Assembly (NCBI GenBank): GCA_046345315.1
Contig: JBKDKA010000157.1
Location: forward strand, 62,001-126,000
DNA from: F1-80-MAGs062 sp046345315
GTDB lineage: Bacteria; Planctomycetota; Planctomycetia; Planctomycetales; Planctomycetaceae
DNA length: 64,000 nucleotides
Direction of reading: 5' to 3'
Part shown: positions 25,104-33,772 of the stretch, piece after piece
Layout of the letters: every line of letters begins with the position of its first letter
Numbering within the stretch: position 1 is the stretch's first letter
Program-made: the position numbers and the translations under genes
Notes under the pieces: model-generated
The model's input: only the letters and a program-made list of their open reading frames with translations
Told to the model about the DNA's origin: nothing
Database searches by the model: none

Positions 25104-27473
25104 ATGAAAATCGTCTCCACAACAACTCGAATCTCAATTTCCCTGGCATGTCTCACAGTGACTGCCATGTTCAGCGCGAGCCTGCTTGGTTTGTTTCCGG
25201 ATGAACGTGCGGAACGGCTGAGATCCAGAAGTCGATTGATTGAAAGTGTTGCCGTTCATTTCTGTGGTGTTGCCCGGAAGGTGGATGCAACAGCCGTCGG
25301 AAAGATTCTGGCCGATCTGATCGCACGAAACCCGGACCTGATTTCCATTGGAATTCGTCGTCCGGATGGTCAGTATCTGGTTGAAGCGGGTGAACATCGC
25401 GAGCTCTGGGACGCATCCGGCAAAGAAGACCTGATCGATACTCAGATGCAGTTTCCGCTTTACGGCAACTCAGAACTCTGGGGGACTCTGGAAGCGCGCT
25501 TCGTCCCCACCATGCCGTTATCACGTTTTCGCTGGTGGCCGGGCAGGAGAACACAGTCCGTTGTGTTTGTCGGCTTTCTCTGCCTTGTTCTGTTTCATCT
25601 GTTCCTTCGCAAAGCTCTTCAGCACCTGAATCCCAGTCGTGCTGTGCCACGACGAGTTCACGAAGCACTCGATGCTCTTGCGGAAGGTCTGGTGATTCTC
25701 GACGAAGCTGGTCGAATCGTGCTCACCAATTCAGCATTCGCTACGGCGGTGTCGATTCCGAGAGAGAAAATCGTTGGGATGCTCGTTTCGGAGTTCACCT
25801 GGCAGCACAAGGCTGGGGCTCTGCTGCCGTGGCAACAGGTACTGCAAGGCGGGGAGACTCTGACCGGCGTCCTGATGAGATCCGCTGAAACCGGAGATCG
25901 AACCTTTTCTGTAAGTGCCGTACCCATTCGAGATGACCTTGAAGTCGTCCGTGGCGCGATGGTCAGTTTCGAAGATGTGACTGCTCTGGAGAAGAACAAA
26001 GCAGAACTTGTGCGTATGCTTGACGAACTTCGTGTGTCGCGTGACGAAATTCGTGATCAGAACGAGGAGCTCGAGAAGCTTGCGACACAGGATCCACTGA
26101 CCGGATGTCTTAATCGGCGAGCTTTCTTCGGGCGGTTCGAACTTCACTGGAAGCTGGCCGAGAAGCATCAGCAGGCACTTTCCTGTGTCATCGTGGACGT
26201 TGACCATTTCAAGTCCGTCAACGATACGTGGGGGCACAGTACCGGGGATGAAGTTCTCAGTGCAGTGGGCAGGCTGCTCGGGTCTCTCGTGCAGAATCAG
26301 GAATGTGTCTGTCGGTATGGTGGTGAAGAATTCTGCATCCTACTGCCCGAAACTTCACTGGATACTGCTGCCGAACGAGCCGAGCTGATCAGAACGGAGA
26401 TCGCCGGACTTCAGTTTTCACAGCTGTCCATTACAGCGAGTCTTGGTGTCTCATCACGCGATCAGAACGCGGCTGGACCGCTGCTGATGCTGGAACAGGC
26501 TGACAAATGCCTTTACGCAGCCAAGCGAAGCGGTCGAAATCGTGTCGTTCGATTTGATGCGATGCCCGTGTTGCCTGACGAGGGCAAAGGACTCGCTCAG
26601 TCGCGGCGCGAGAAACGGGAAGAGCAGGGGCCAGTACCTTTTGAAGCGGTTTCCGCACTGCTTGCGGCTTTGTCGTTTCGTGATCCTGCGACGGCTGAGC
26701 ACAGTCGTCGAGTAGCTGATCTCTGTGTTCAGACCGGCGCATCGCTGCTCAGTAAAGCAGACTGCTATACGCTGGAAATGGCTGCGCTGCTTCATGATAT
26801 CGGAAAGGTGGGTGTTCCGGACTCGATTCTGCTGAAATCAGGGGAGCTTTCTCACGACGAGTGGACTGTCATGGACAGGCATGAGCTGTTCGGTGTGGAG
26901 ATTGTCCGCAAGGCATTTGCGTCGAGTCAGCTGGCTGCCATCATTCAGTACCACCGGGCATGGTTCAACGGTCTGGCACGAAACGAGTCACTTCCGGCCG
27001 GTGCTTCGATTCCGATCGAGGCGAGACTTCTTGCGATCGCTGATGCTTACGATTCCATGACGATGAATCGCTCATGGCGAAAGGGTCGAACACGCATCGA
27101 GGCGTTTGAGGAACTCCGCCGCTGTGCCGGGACTCAGTTCGACCCGGAACTTGTGGAACACTTCATTGCAGGCTTCGAGCCCGAAGCTGCTTCTGATCGT
27201 GATGCCGCCGTATCTCGAGCGTCGACGCTGCTGGTGCTGAATGATCTGAATGCTATGGCGAGCTCCTTGACGGAACGTGACTTCGACCGCGTTGTCACGA
27301 TTTCGACTCATATCGAACAGACGGCAGCACAGATGGGAGCGACTCGCCTCCGAACAAAGGCCGAACAGCTTCGGACTGCCGTTCTGTCCGAATCAGAGAT
27401 TCTGGAAATCCTGAAGATGGCTCAGGAACTCACGCACGAGTGTCGTCAGCTCAACCAGATCGCAAAGACCTGA
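25104..27473 (+). CDS. membrane PAS-GGDEF-HD domain protein (cyclic-di-GMP related)
   Basis: About 789 residues numbered from ATG 25104 (the frame also opens at TTG 24984). Transmembrane helices at about 6-30 and 152-168 flank a periplasmic sensor segment. PAS (about 185-300), a coiled coil (300-328) and a GGDEF domain follow, with an intact GGEEF signature (406-410) and no RxxD inhibitory site (QNQE at that place). Next is an HD domain (HDIGKVGVPD, His564/Asp565) in which the HHE and DGxGYP parts of HD-GYP are altered (YHRAWFNG). The C-terminal helices resemble an HPt-like bundle. It should make cyclic-di-GMP; phosphodiesterase activity is doubtful. It is 161 bases downstream of the DUF4347 gene, in the same direction. 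Confidence 0.85.
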   Translation: MKIVSTTTRISISLACLTVTAMFSASLLGLFPDERAERLRSRSRLIESVAVHFCGVARKVDATAVGKILADLIARNPDLISIGIRRPDGQYLVEAGEHRELWDASGKEDLIDTQMQFPLYGNSELWGTLEARFVPTMPLSRFRWWPGRRTQSVVFVGFLCLVLFHLFLRKALQHLNPSRAVPRRVHEALDALAEGLVILDEAGRIVLTNSAFATAVSIPREKIVGMLVSEFTWQHKAGALLPWQQVLQGGETLTGVLMRSAETGDRTFSVSAVPIRDDLEVVRGAMVSFEDVTALEKNKAELVRMLDELRVSRDEIRDQNEELEKLATQDPLTGCLNRRAFFGRFELHWKLAEKHQQALSCVIVDVDHFKSVNDTWGHSTGDEVLSAVGRLLGSLVQNQECVCRYGGEEFCILLPETSLDTAAERAELIRTEIAGLQFSQLSITASLGVSSRDQNAAGPLLMLEQADKCLYAAKRSGRNRVVRFDAMPVLPDEGKGLAQSRREKREEQGPVPFEAVSALLAALSFRDPATAEHSRRVADLCVQTGASLLSKADCYTLEMAALLHDIGKVGVPDSILLKSGELSHDEWTVMDRHELFGVEIVRKAFASSQLAAIIQYHRAWFNGLARNESLPAGASIPIEARLLAIADAYDSMTMNRSWRKGRTRIEAFEELRRCAGTQFDPELVEHFIAGFEPEAASDRDAAVSRASTLLVLNDLNAMASSLTERDFDRVVTISTHIEQTAAQMGATRLRTKAEQLRTAVLSESEILEILKMAQELTHECRQLNQIAKT

Positions 27474-27786
27474 ACGAGAATTGAATGCGCAGAAACTGCC
27501 GATCGGAACAGGTCTCTCTGCAGGTGCCTGAGATGCTGCTTTCCATATCAGACCTGTCGTTAAATTTCCCCTGACTTCGCCAACTGGAGCCCGCAAAGAG
27601 ATTCTTTGCGTTGCATGTCCTGCAATCGTTGCGAAGCGATGTTCTCAGGTCGATACATTCCCTGAGCGGACAGCGTCCGCATGACCCATGCTGACCGGAC
27701 AACCGGAGGCCTGCGGAGGCTTCACGCCTCACCGTGAGCCTCCGTCAACTATCGTTCGATGCACAGCGGCATGGAGGCCGAGTGAT
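27474..27786 (+). other. highly structured intergenic region (five consecutive hairpins)
   Basis: Stem-loops read in order: CGCAAAGA-gat-TCTTTGCG (27592-27610), TTGCA-tgtcc-TGCAA (27611-27625), ATCG...CGAT (27625-27640), GCGGAC-agc-GTCCGC (27666-27680) and GGAGGCTTCACG-cctcac-CGTGAGCCTCC (27715-27743). The last could terminate the upstream gene, but no T tract follows. The cluster could equally be a structured leader of the porin gene or a small RNA. Confidence 0.5.
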
Positions 27787-29361
27787 ATGACAGGCGGGCA
27801 GGGACGTTCGCAGTTGTTGGTGGCTGTATGGTGCCTGAGTTCACTGTGCCTGAACCCGCTGCAGGCGGACGATCTCGACACAGGATTTCGCACTCCTGCT
27901 GGATTGCTTACTCCGTTCGATTCCGTGGCTGACGAACCGCTTCTCCGAATCGCTGAGAGTTCCGAAGACTCTGAGACAAGTGAGGGAGCTGAAGATCCAG
28001 GCCCTCGTGCCATGGATTACGAAACGGAGATTCTTCGACTTCAGGAAAGTCTGAAGGAGCTTGAATCCTCGCACAAAAAGCTGCTGGATTCTGAAAAGAA
28101 ACGGACTGACGCTGAGAAGAAGAAAGACTCAGGCGGCGAGAAGAAGAAAGACGGCGAGAAGAAGGCCGATGACGCCTGGACTGATATGTCGACGGACAAA
28201 TGGACCGTCAAGTTTGGCGGTCATATCCAGTTGGACTACATCAACTGGGTGAATGCGGATCCCGCGATTACGCCCGCCACAGGTCCTGGAACTCAGGATT
28301 ACTTTGAATTCCGACGTCTACGACTGCTGGCTGATGGTACCGGATACGGTGTCTGCGACTTCCGCCTTCAGATGACGCTGGAACCAGAGACAATCGAAGA
28401 CAACACGAGTGCCACCGCACCGACGACACCTGATGTGAAGGATGCTTATTTTTCAATGAACGAGATCCCGGGGCTCGGTCGCGTCCGAATCGGGAACTTC
28501 TTCGTGCCGTTCAGCCTGGAACAGGTAACCAACGACACAAACAATATCTTCATGGAACGTTCGATGCCGTCGCAGGGGATCTTTGCCGCGGATCGTGAGG
28601 TTGGGATTGCCGCCTACAATTGCACAGACGACCAGAATGTGACCTGGACTTACGGCGCCTTCTTCGACAGTATCAGCGAATCCCAGAAGAGGCGAGTTGA
28701 CGACAATCAGGGATTGCGGCTCAGCGGGCGTGTCACGTGGCTGCCATACTACGACGAACCATCGAATGGCAGATATCTTGTTCATACGGGAGCCGGAATT
28801 CTTTTCACGGACGACCAGAATGACAGTGTTCGGTTTCGGGCTAGGCCGCAGACCCGTGAAGGGCCGCGAATCCTCGACAGTGGTGCACTTGCTGCAGACC
28901 GATACACCACGGGCAATCTGGAGTTTGCTGTCGTCTGGGGGCAGTTCACGCTGCAGAGTGAAGCTTTTCTGTCACAGGTCGACATGAACGCCGGCGGAGC
29001 TCAGAATCTCGGTGGAGCTTATGTCCACGGGAGCTACTTCCTGACCGGTGAGAATCGTATCTTCGAACGATTCGGCCAGCATGGACCCCAGTTTGGCCGC
29101 AACGTACCCAACTCCAACTTCTTTATGGTGCCGGGATCGATCAGCCCGGGGGCCTGGGAAGCGAAAATGAGATGGTCCACTCTGACGCTCGATGAGTTTG
29201 ATCGAGGGCGCTACAACGACCTGACAACAGGATTCAACTGGTATTTCTCCGACAGAACTCGAATCATGTTTGACTGGATACACCCTGTGACGTCTGCTGA
29301 ATCGCGTTTCGGTGCAACTCAGTCTGACCTGCTGGCGATGCGTTTTGATGTGAACTGGTAA
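27787..29361 (+). CDS. phosphate-selective porin O/P-type outer membrane protein
   Basis: About 524 residues from ATG 27787, which follows GGAGG by 9 bases; the frame is open from 27688. A signal peptide ends near NPLQA. Then comes an acidic linker, a coiled coil (about 78-105, heptads around EILRLQESLKELESSHKKL) and a Lys-rich low-complexity stretch. The barrel domain starts at about 140 (KFGGHIQLDYINW) and shows alternating aromatic beta-strands such as FEFRRLRLLADG and VRIGNFFVPFSLEQ, characteristic of OprO/OprP-like porins. The coiled coil may reach toward the cell wall. Substrate selectivity is not evident. A cysteine-rich secreted protein is encoded downstream. Confidence 0.85.
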   Translation: MTGGQGRSQLLVAVWCLSSLCLNPLQADDLDTGFRTPAGLLTPFDSVADEPLLRIAESSEDSETSEGAEDPGPRAMDYETEILRLQESLKELESSHKKLLDSEKKRTDAEKKKDSGGEKKKDGEKKADDAWTDMSTDKWTVKFGGHIQLDYINWVNADPAITPATGPGTQDYFEFRRLRLLADGTGYGVCDFRLQMTLEPETIEDNTSATAPTTPDVKDAYFSMNEIPGLGRVRIGNFFVPFSLEQVTNDTNNIFMERSMPSQGIFAADREVGIAAYNCTDDQNVTWTYGAFFDSISESQKRRVDDNQGLRLSGRVTWLPYYDEPSNGRYLVHTGAGILFTDDQNDSVRFRARPQTREGPRILDSGALAADRYTTGNLEFAVVWGQFTLQSEAFLSQVDMNAGGAQNLGGAYVHGSYFLTGENRIFERFGQHGPQFGRNVPNSNFFMVPGSISPGAWEAKMRWSTLTLDEFDRGRYNDLTTGFNWYFSDRTRIMFDWIHPVTSAESRFGATQSDLLAMRFDVNW

Positions 29362-29541
29362 CGCCTTCCGATCCGGCTGCGATTTTGAGCCGCGATTAAG
29401 CGTCAAACAAAGCGGGAAGGAACGGGATCGCTCGGGAAGACAGGACTTCCTGAGGATATCTGTGATGCATTGTGAAGTCGATGAGTTCAGAAATCCGTTT
29501 CAGCATTTGAATGGACGCTGGAAACGAGCAGGATGCCACCT

Positions 29542-30081
29542 ATGCACCGATACCGAAATCTGATCACACTTGTTGTGCTGCTGACTCCCCTGGTTCTGAT
29601 CGCTGATGGATCCGCTGGCGGTCATCGATGTTCTCACTGCCGCTGCGAAAAACAGTGTACGCGAGTCTGTCGGCTGGTCCGTGAAGATCGCAAAATCACG
29701 ACAACCTGCTGGGGATGTGAATGTGAAGAATTCTGCATTCCGGGGCCATCCAGTCCGGGATGCGAACATTGTGAAACCGTCTGTGGCAACTGTACTCCTT
29801 CCGAGCCTTCAACGAAGGGCGCCGAAGGCGATGCGAAGCCTGCACCTCCAGCCAGCAAAAAGAAGGTGTACTCGGAACCGAAACGTCTTGTCTGGACAGA
29901 CTGGATTCCAGACTGCCGCGCAACTGTTCATACAAAGAAGAAACTGATGAAGAGGACCGTCACAAAAACAGTTCCCTCCTGGAAGTGGGTTGTGGTGGAC
30001 CTCTGCGAAGAGTGTCAGCCGCTTTGTCCGGATGCGCCGGTTGAGCCTGGGGCAAAGATTCCGCCCAAACCGCTCAATTAG
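29542..30081 (+). CDS. cysteine-rich secreted protein of unknown function
   Basis: About 179 residues. A signal peptide (LITLVVLLTPLVLIADGSAGG, residues 7-27) is followed by a Cys-dense region (about 16 Cys between 29 and 90, with words such as CSHCRCEKQC and CWGCECEEFC), a Lys/Pro linker and a C-terminal part with CEECQPLC. Many CxxC pairs suggest disulfides or metal binding. I do not recognise a named family. ATG 29542 is preferred over ATG 29533 because AGGA then sits 8 bases upstream. Its end overlaps the convergent larE stop by 8 bases. Confidence 0.72.
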   Translation: MHRYRNLITLVVLLTPLVLIADGSAGGHRCSHCRCEKQCTRVCRLVREDRKITTTCWGCECEEFCIPGPSSPGCEHCETVCGNCTPSEPSTKGAEGDAKPAPPASKKKVYSEPKRLVWTDWIPDCRATVHTKKKLMKRTVTKTVPSWKWVVVDLCEECQPLCPDAPVEPGAKIPPKPLN

Positions 30082-30913
30082 TTCGAAGCGAAACGAGATT
30101 GAGTCCGGCATTCATGCTGCCTGAACGAAATCCGTCCAGATCAAGTGTCACATACTGAAACCCCAGAGATCGCAGGTGTTCAGAGACACGTTTGCCTGTC
30201 TCGGATTCTGCCATCATGGGGATCACGTACATGGGCACCTCAATGCGGGCCAGGTTTCCATGTTCGTGGCGGACACGGAGTTCCTGAGTTCCGAGAAGCG
30301 TTTTCAGAAAACGTTCTGCGAGTGCGACGCGGCGAACCCGTTCTTCGGTGACCTCCAGACCATAGGCGATTCGGCTGGAGAGACATGGTGAGGCGGGTTT
30401 TTCGGAGACGCTGAGACCCCAGAAGCGAGCCAGCTCACGGACTTCCTGTTTTCCGATGCCAAGCTCAATCAGAGGGCTCAGAACCTGATGTCGAGTGGCT
30501 GCTTTCATTCCCGGACGATGATCACCCAGGTCATCTCTGTTGGCCCCGTTGACGATGTTCTCGATTCTCAGTTGATCAACGTTCTGAAGAATCAGCGAAT
30601 AGAGCGTATCTTTGCAGAAAAAACATCGGTCCGATTCATTGCGGCGATACTCCGGGCGAGAAAACTCATCGGTCTTCAGTTCCGCATGGCGGATTCCGAT
30701 GGCCTCAGCGACAGATCGAGCCGTCTGAAGATCGTCTTCGCTGAGACTCGGGCTTACCGCGGTGACGGCGACGGAATCTTCACCCAGTGCCTGAAACGCA
30801 GCCATCGCGACGACGGCACTGTCAACGCCTCCGGAGAAAGCGACCCCCACGGAATTCAGCGACCTGAGTCGTTCGACGAGTCGTTCAGCGATCCGGGAAA
30901 TCTGGTCGTGCAT
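30074..30913 (-). CDS. larE: ATP-dependent sacrificial sulfur transferase LarE
   Basis: A 279-residue PP-loop ATPase. SGGVDS (27-32) is the AMP-forming PP-loop. Downstream are RCFFCKDTLY (about 96-105), NGANRDDLGDHRPG and KPASPCLSSRI, with Cys177 at the place of the sacrificial cysteine of Lactiplantibacillus LarE. LarE adenylates a pyridinium carboxylate and donates sulfur from its own Cys during synthesis of the nickel-pincer cofactor of lactate racemase and related epimerases. LarB, LarC and LarA are not in the window. The length and order of motifs match the family. It converges on, and overlaps, the cysteine-rich gene. Confidence 0.9.
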   Translation of the reverse strand: MHDQISRIAERLVERLRSLNSVGVAFSGGVDSAVVAMAAFQALGEDSVAVTAVSPSLSEDDLQTARSVAEAIGIRHAELKTDEFSRPEYRRNESDRCFFCKDTLYSLILQNVDQLRIENIVNGANRDDLGDHRPGMKAATRHQVLSPLIELGIGKQEVRELARFWGLSVSEKPASPCLSSRIAYGLEVTEERVRRVALAERFLKTLLGTQELRVRHEHGNLARIEVPMYVIPMMAESETGKRVSEHLRSLGFQYVTLDLDGFRSGSMNAGLNLVSLRTN

Positions 30914-31233
30914 GGTTTCTGGCTCAGTGCTGGTTTGAACAACTATTCCGGCGTCACGAAGAATAACGGAAACTCGGGCGGTTCAAAGGTCGACAGCGAA
31001 TCCGGAACCGCTTCCGAACCGCACGATTATACGAATTCTGCTGGTCAGGCGACATTCGTCGACATTTGGGGCGGCCGAATGGCTGGAAAAGGGATTCTTC
31101 GAGGCGTTACTCGAACCAGAATTACGACAGATTATGTTGCCGAGAGTCTGCCGCCGCGTCTTCCATGAAGACTCTGCTGCTGCCGTATCGGGGTGTTTCC
31201 TGTCTTTCCCAACCGAGGGGTCGTGCTGGAACG
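30914..31233. other. divergent intergenic region, larE / tad cluster
   Basis: 320 bases that should contain the promoter of the tad cluster and of larE. The prepilin peptidase frame is open from 31066, with an ATG at 31168, but the sequence encoded before 31234 is not membrane-like. I see no clear promoter boxes, pilin gene or repeat here. Confidence 0.4.
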
Positions 31234-31779
31234 ATGTCAAACTGGCAAACATCACAGATTGTGTTTCTGTCTTTTGTAGTGCTCTACACACTCGCCGCTG
31301 CGATTTCGGATCTGAGAACGCGCAGGATTCCGAATCGAATGACAGTTCCGATGTTTGTCGCGGGACTTGTCTATCAGGTCTGGTTCTTCGGTCTGGAAGG
31401 CCTGGGACATGGAGCCGCCGGATTCGCGACAGGCTTTGGAATTCTGTTTGTGCTGTGGATGATTGGTTCAGCGGGTGGTGGTGACGTCAAGCTGCTGGGC
31501 GGTCTGAGCGTATGGCTCGGAACAGGTCTGACCCTCAAGGTTCTGCTCTGCAGTCTGATGTTCGTGGTGGTCGGCACCGGTTTTCTGCTTCTGCAGAGCC
31601 TCTTGATGCAGGGATTTCGAAAGACGCGGAATCAGTATGTGAAAGGTGCTGCTGGTCCAGCTAAGTCAGGCACAGCGGAGACATCAGAGCAGCGTGCTGG
31701 CCGTCGGGTGATGGCGTTTGCTGCTCCCGTCGCACTCGCGACCTGGTGCGTGTTAGCATTGTTTCGAACGCAGTGGTGA
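31234..31779 (+). CDS. A24-family prepilin peptidase (TadV/CpaA type)
   Basis: About 181 residues with five or six hydrophobic helices. The two catalytic aspartates of type IV prepilin peptidases are visible: SDLRTRRIPN after the first helix and GGGDVKLLGG in the middle. It lacks the N-terminal methyltransferase domain, as expected of TadV/CpaA. It should cleave Flp-type prepilins and TadE/F pseudopilins at the inner membrane. ATG 31234 is chosen because it gives the family N-terminus; upstream in-frame starts (31066, 31168) add unrelated residues. It is the first gene of the tad cluster. Its stop overlaps a 38-codon frame (TGATG). Confidence 0.85.
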   Translation: MSNWQTSQIVFLSFVVLYTLAAAISDLRTRRIPNRMTVPMFVAGLVYQVWFFGLEGLGHGAAGFATGFGILFVLWMIGSAGGGDVKLLGGLSVWLGTGLTLKVLLCSLMFVVVGTGFLLLQSLLMQGFRKTRNQYVKGAAGPAKSGTAETSEQRAGRRVMAFAAPVALATWCVLALFRTQW

Positions 31780-31895
31780 TGCCGACGCCCGAAGAAAATG
31801 TCGTCCGAAAGCCTGAGTCCGGTCGAAAGCAGAAACCATGGCGTGTTCAGATGCGGCAATCTTCGCCGCTGAACAGTTTCTCTGAGGCCGACTGA
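31779..31895 (+). CDS. possible 38-residue protein coupled to the prepilin peptidase
   Basis: ATG 31779 overlaps the prepilin peptidase stop in the sequence TGATG, the usual sign of translational coupling. The product would be 38 residues, basic and hydrophilic (starting MPTPEENVVRKPESG), with no signal or membrane segment. It is not a pilin. It may instead be a chance frame in the 132-base gap before tadE. Confidence 0.25.
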   Translation: MPTPEENVVRKPESGRKQKPWRVQMRQSSPLNSFSEAD

Positions 31896-31911
31896 CCAGG
31901 CTCGACACATC

Positions 31912-32364
31912 ATGAAACGGACCAATCAGCGAGCGAATCGACGCGGCGCCATCCTGACCATGGAACTGGTGCTTGTTCTGCCTGTGTTTCTGATTCTGAT
32001 ATTCGCCGTTGTCGAATTTTCTCTGCTGATGTCGGCAAGAATCCGAATGGGAGATGCGGCCCGAAACGGAAGCCGTCGAATGTGCGTCTCCGGTGCTGCT
32101 CCCGATACAGTCAATCGTATCGTCAGGGAGAGTCTTGGCCCTCAACTGGCTTCGAGCTGTGAAATTCAGCTGCAGCCCGCGGCTGTGGCCGGTGAGATTG
32201 GCAACGTTCAGATACGAATTCCGATGAATCGAGTGTCCCCTGATCTCCTCTGGATGACGGGATTCGGTCTCAGCAACAGGTATCTGCAGGCAGACGCTCC
32301 GATGGTGACAGAGCGAGCATGTCTCGAGAACACAGTTGCATCCGAACACGTGAATCGGTTGTAG
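31912..32364 (+). CDS. TadE-like pilus assembly pseudopilin
   Basis: A 150-residue protein with the TadE layout: a basic N-terminus (MKRTNQRANRRGA), a processing-like G-A-I-L-T-M-E-L sequence with Glu18 and a hydrophobic helix (about 19-41), then a small extracytoplasmic domain with two Cys. In Tad systems TadE is cleaved by the prepilin peptidase and helps build Flp pili. It sits 132 bases after the peptidase gene. About 290 bases without a gene follow before cpaB. Confidence 0.82.
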   Translation: MKRTNQRANRRGAILTMELVLVLPVFLILIFAVVEFSLLMSARIRMGDAARNGSRRMCVSGAAPDTVNRIVRESLGPQLASSCEIQLQPAAVAGEIGNVQIRIPMNRVSPDLLWMTGFGLSNRYLQADAPMVTERACLENTVASEHVNRL

Positions 32365-32653
32365 TTCCTCTCAGGAATATTGTTGAGTTTGAAGAACAAT
32401 CTGCCGTCCTGAAGGAATGGCGTGCGAAGCTGAATATTTCTGTTCGCTGCTCTGGTCTCACAGGATATGAGAACAGGTCGGACGGAGGCAGAGAAGAATT
32501 GTTGTGAGGCTGTCAGGATTCTGGCGTGTTGATGTGGCGCAGGGATGGTTCTGCCTGAAGATGAATTCCGGACATCACAGACTCGTCGAACCGGTCGATT
32601 GAGTTTTAGAGATCACCCCTTGCGTTGAACTGGCATACTCTGGAGACAACGTC

Positions 32654-33643
32654 GTGAAGCTTACGCCGTGGATGCTGACTGTGGCTGCGTTCGGAATTGT
32701 GGCGCTCCTGGCCGCAGGATTCATATTCAATCGACTGACGGCTCGGGAGGTCGTCGCTGAAGCCAAAGTTGCTCCTCGGACGCTGCCGATGGCGATTTCC
32801 GAGATCGAGCCGGGAACAGTAATCACTCGCGCTCACATCGGGAACGGGCCGTGGACAAATCAGAGCGAACTGTCTCCTGACACCTTCACGAATGCAGAAG
32901 GAGTGATCGGACGGATTGCCAAAGAGAAAATTACTGCCGCAAGGCCTCTCCGAGGTTCACAGTTCTATTCACCCGGCGATCTGCCGGATCTGAAGGTCTC
33001 CGACGGGAAGCGAGCTGTCACAATCAACGTTGGTGACGAGACTGCAATGGTGAATGGGCTCATCAAGCCAGGTCAGTATGTTGACGTCCACATGACCATT
33101 GACAACCCGGCGTCGACGATTCGAAGTAACCGAGATATCGGCAACGATGCAATGACCCTCACGCTGTTCGACGGTGTAAGAGTCGTTGCAATGAATCGAA
33201 GTTACATCCAGAGTTCTGTGGATCGCGGACACAACGTCACGCTGGAACTCGATGAGGATCAGGCTCGAATCATGCTGCTTGCCAGGCAGAAGGGATCAAT
33301 CGCCCTGACCTACAATCCTGCGGGATCCGGTGCTGGTGGAGTCAACATTCGAAGTGAACAGGATCGAGTTACACTTCAGGAGATCCTCGGGATCGTCCCG
33401 GAGAAAGAGAAAGAGAAACCTTTCCTCACAGAACACTTCCGTGAGGGTATGCGTTCCACAAATTACTTCCAGGACGGTCGCCGTGTGAACTACTCCGGAG
33501 ACGACAGCGGCAGCGGTGACGGCAATGGCAATGGTGGTGTTCCGATTTCCGGTCGCGGTGACTGGACAACACAGAATGACAAAAAGTCGGATGCGGGCTC
33601 CGGGATCTCACAGCAGCAGAAGGCGGCGTCGGCTGTCCGATAG
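32654..33643 (+). CDS. cpaB: Flp pilus assembly protein CpaB/RcpC
   Basis: A 329-residue protein with an N-terminal transmembrane helix (about 7-27), a SAF/beta-clip domain (about 40-110; ISEIEPGTVITRAHI and RPLRGSQF are characteristic) and the RcpC part (about 115-230; KRAVTINVGDETAMVNGLIKPG, shown only to mark the motif). The C-terminus is Gly/Ser/Asp-rich and probably flexible. CpaB works in the periplasm with the secretin. GTG 32654 is the start, preceded by GGAGA. An intrinsic terminator lies 74 bases after the stop. Confidence 0.88.
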   Translation: MKLTPWMLTVAAFGIVALLAAGFIFNRLTAREVVAEAKVAPRTLPMAISEIEPGTVITRAHIGNGPWTNQSELSPDTFTNAEGVIGRIAKEKITAARPLRGSQFYSPGDLPDLKVSDGKRAVTINVGDETAMVNGLIKPGQYVDVHMTIDNPASTIRSNRDIGNDAMTLTLFDGVRVVAMNRSYIQSSVDRGHNVTLELDEDQARIMLLARQKGSIALTYNPAGSGAGGVNIRSEQDRVTLQEILGIVPEKEKEKPFLTEHFREGMRSTNYFQDGRRVNYSGDDSGSGDGNGNGGVPISGRGDWTTQNDKKSDAGSGISQQQKAASAVR

Positions 33644-33716
33644 CGGATCGTGAATCGGCTGCTGGTGCATGCGAATCGTCGTGACTTCAGCCGCAGCGGA
33701 CTCAGGACTGAACTCA

Positions 33717-33744
33717 CCTCTCCTTTAACGGGGAGGTTTTTTTT
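33717..33744 (+). terminator. intrinsic terminator inside the tad cluster
   Basis: A 7-base stem CCTCTCC / GGGGAGG (one G-T pair) with a 6-base loop TTTAAC is followed by eight T. It is the cleanest Rho-independent terminator shape in the window. It lies between cpaB and the TadG-like gene, so it may reduce expression of the downstream tad genes, or they have their own promoter. Confidence 0.8.
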
Positions 33745-33772
33745 CGCAGTTTTTCAGGTATTGCGAGCAGAC

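Noticed and set aside
33650..33772. Upstream extension of the TadG-like frame.
   Set aside because: It would translate through an intrinsic terminator hairpin and lacks membrane or family features.
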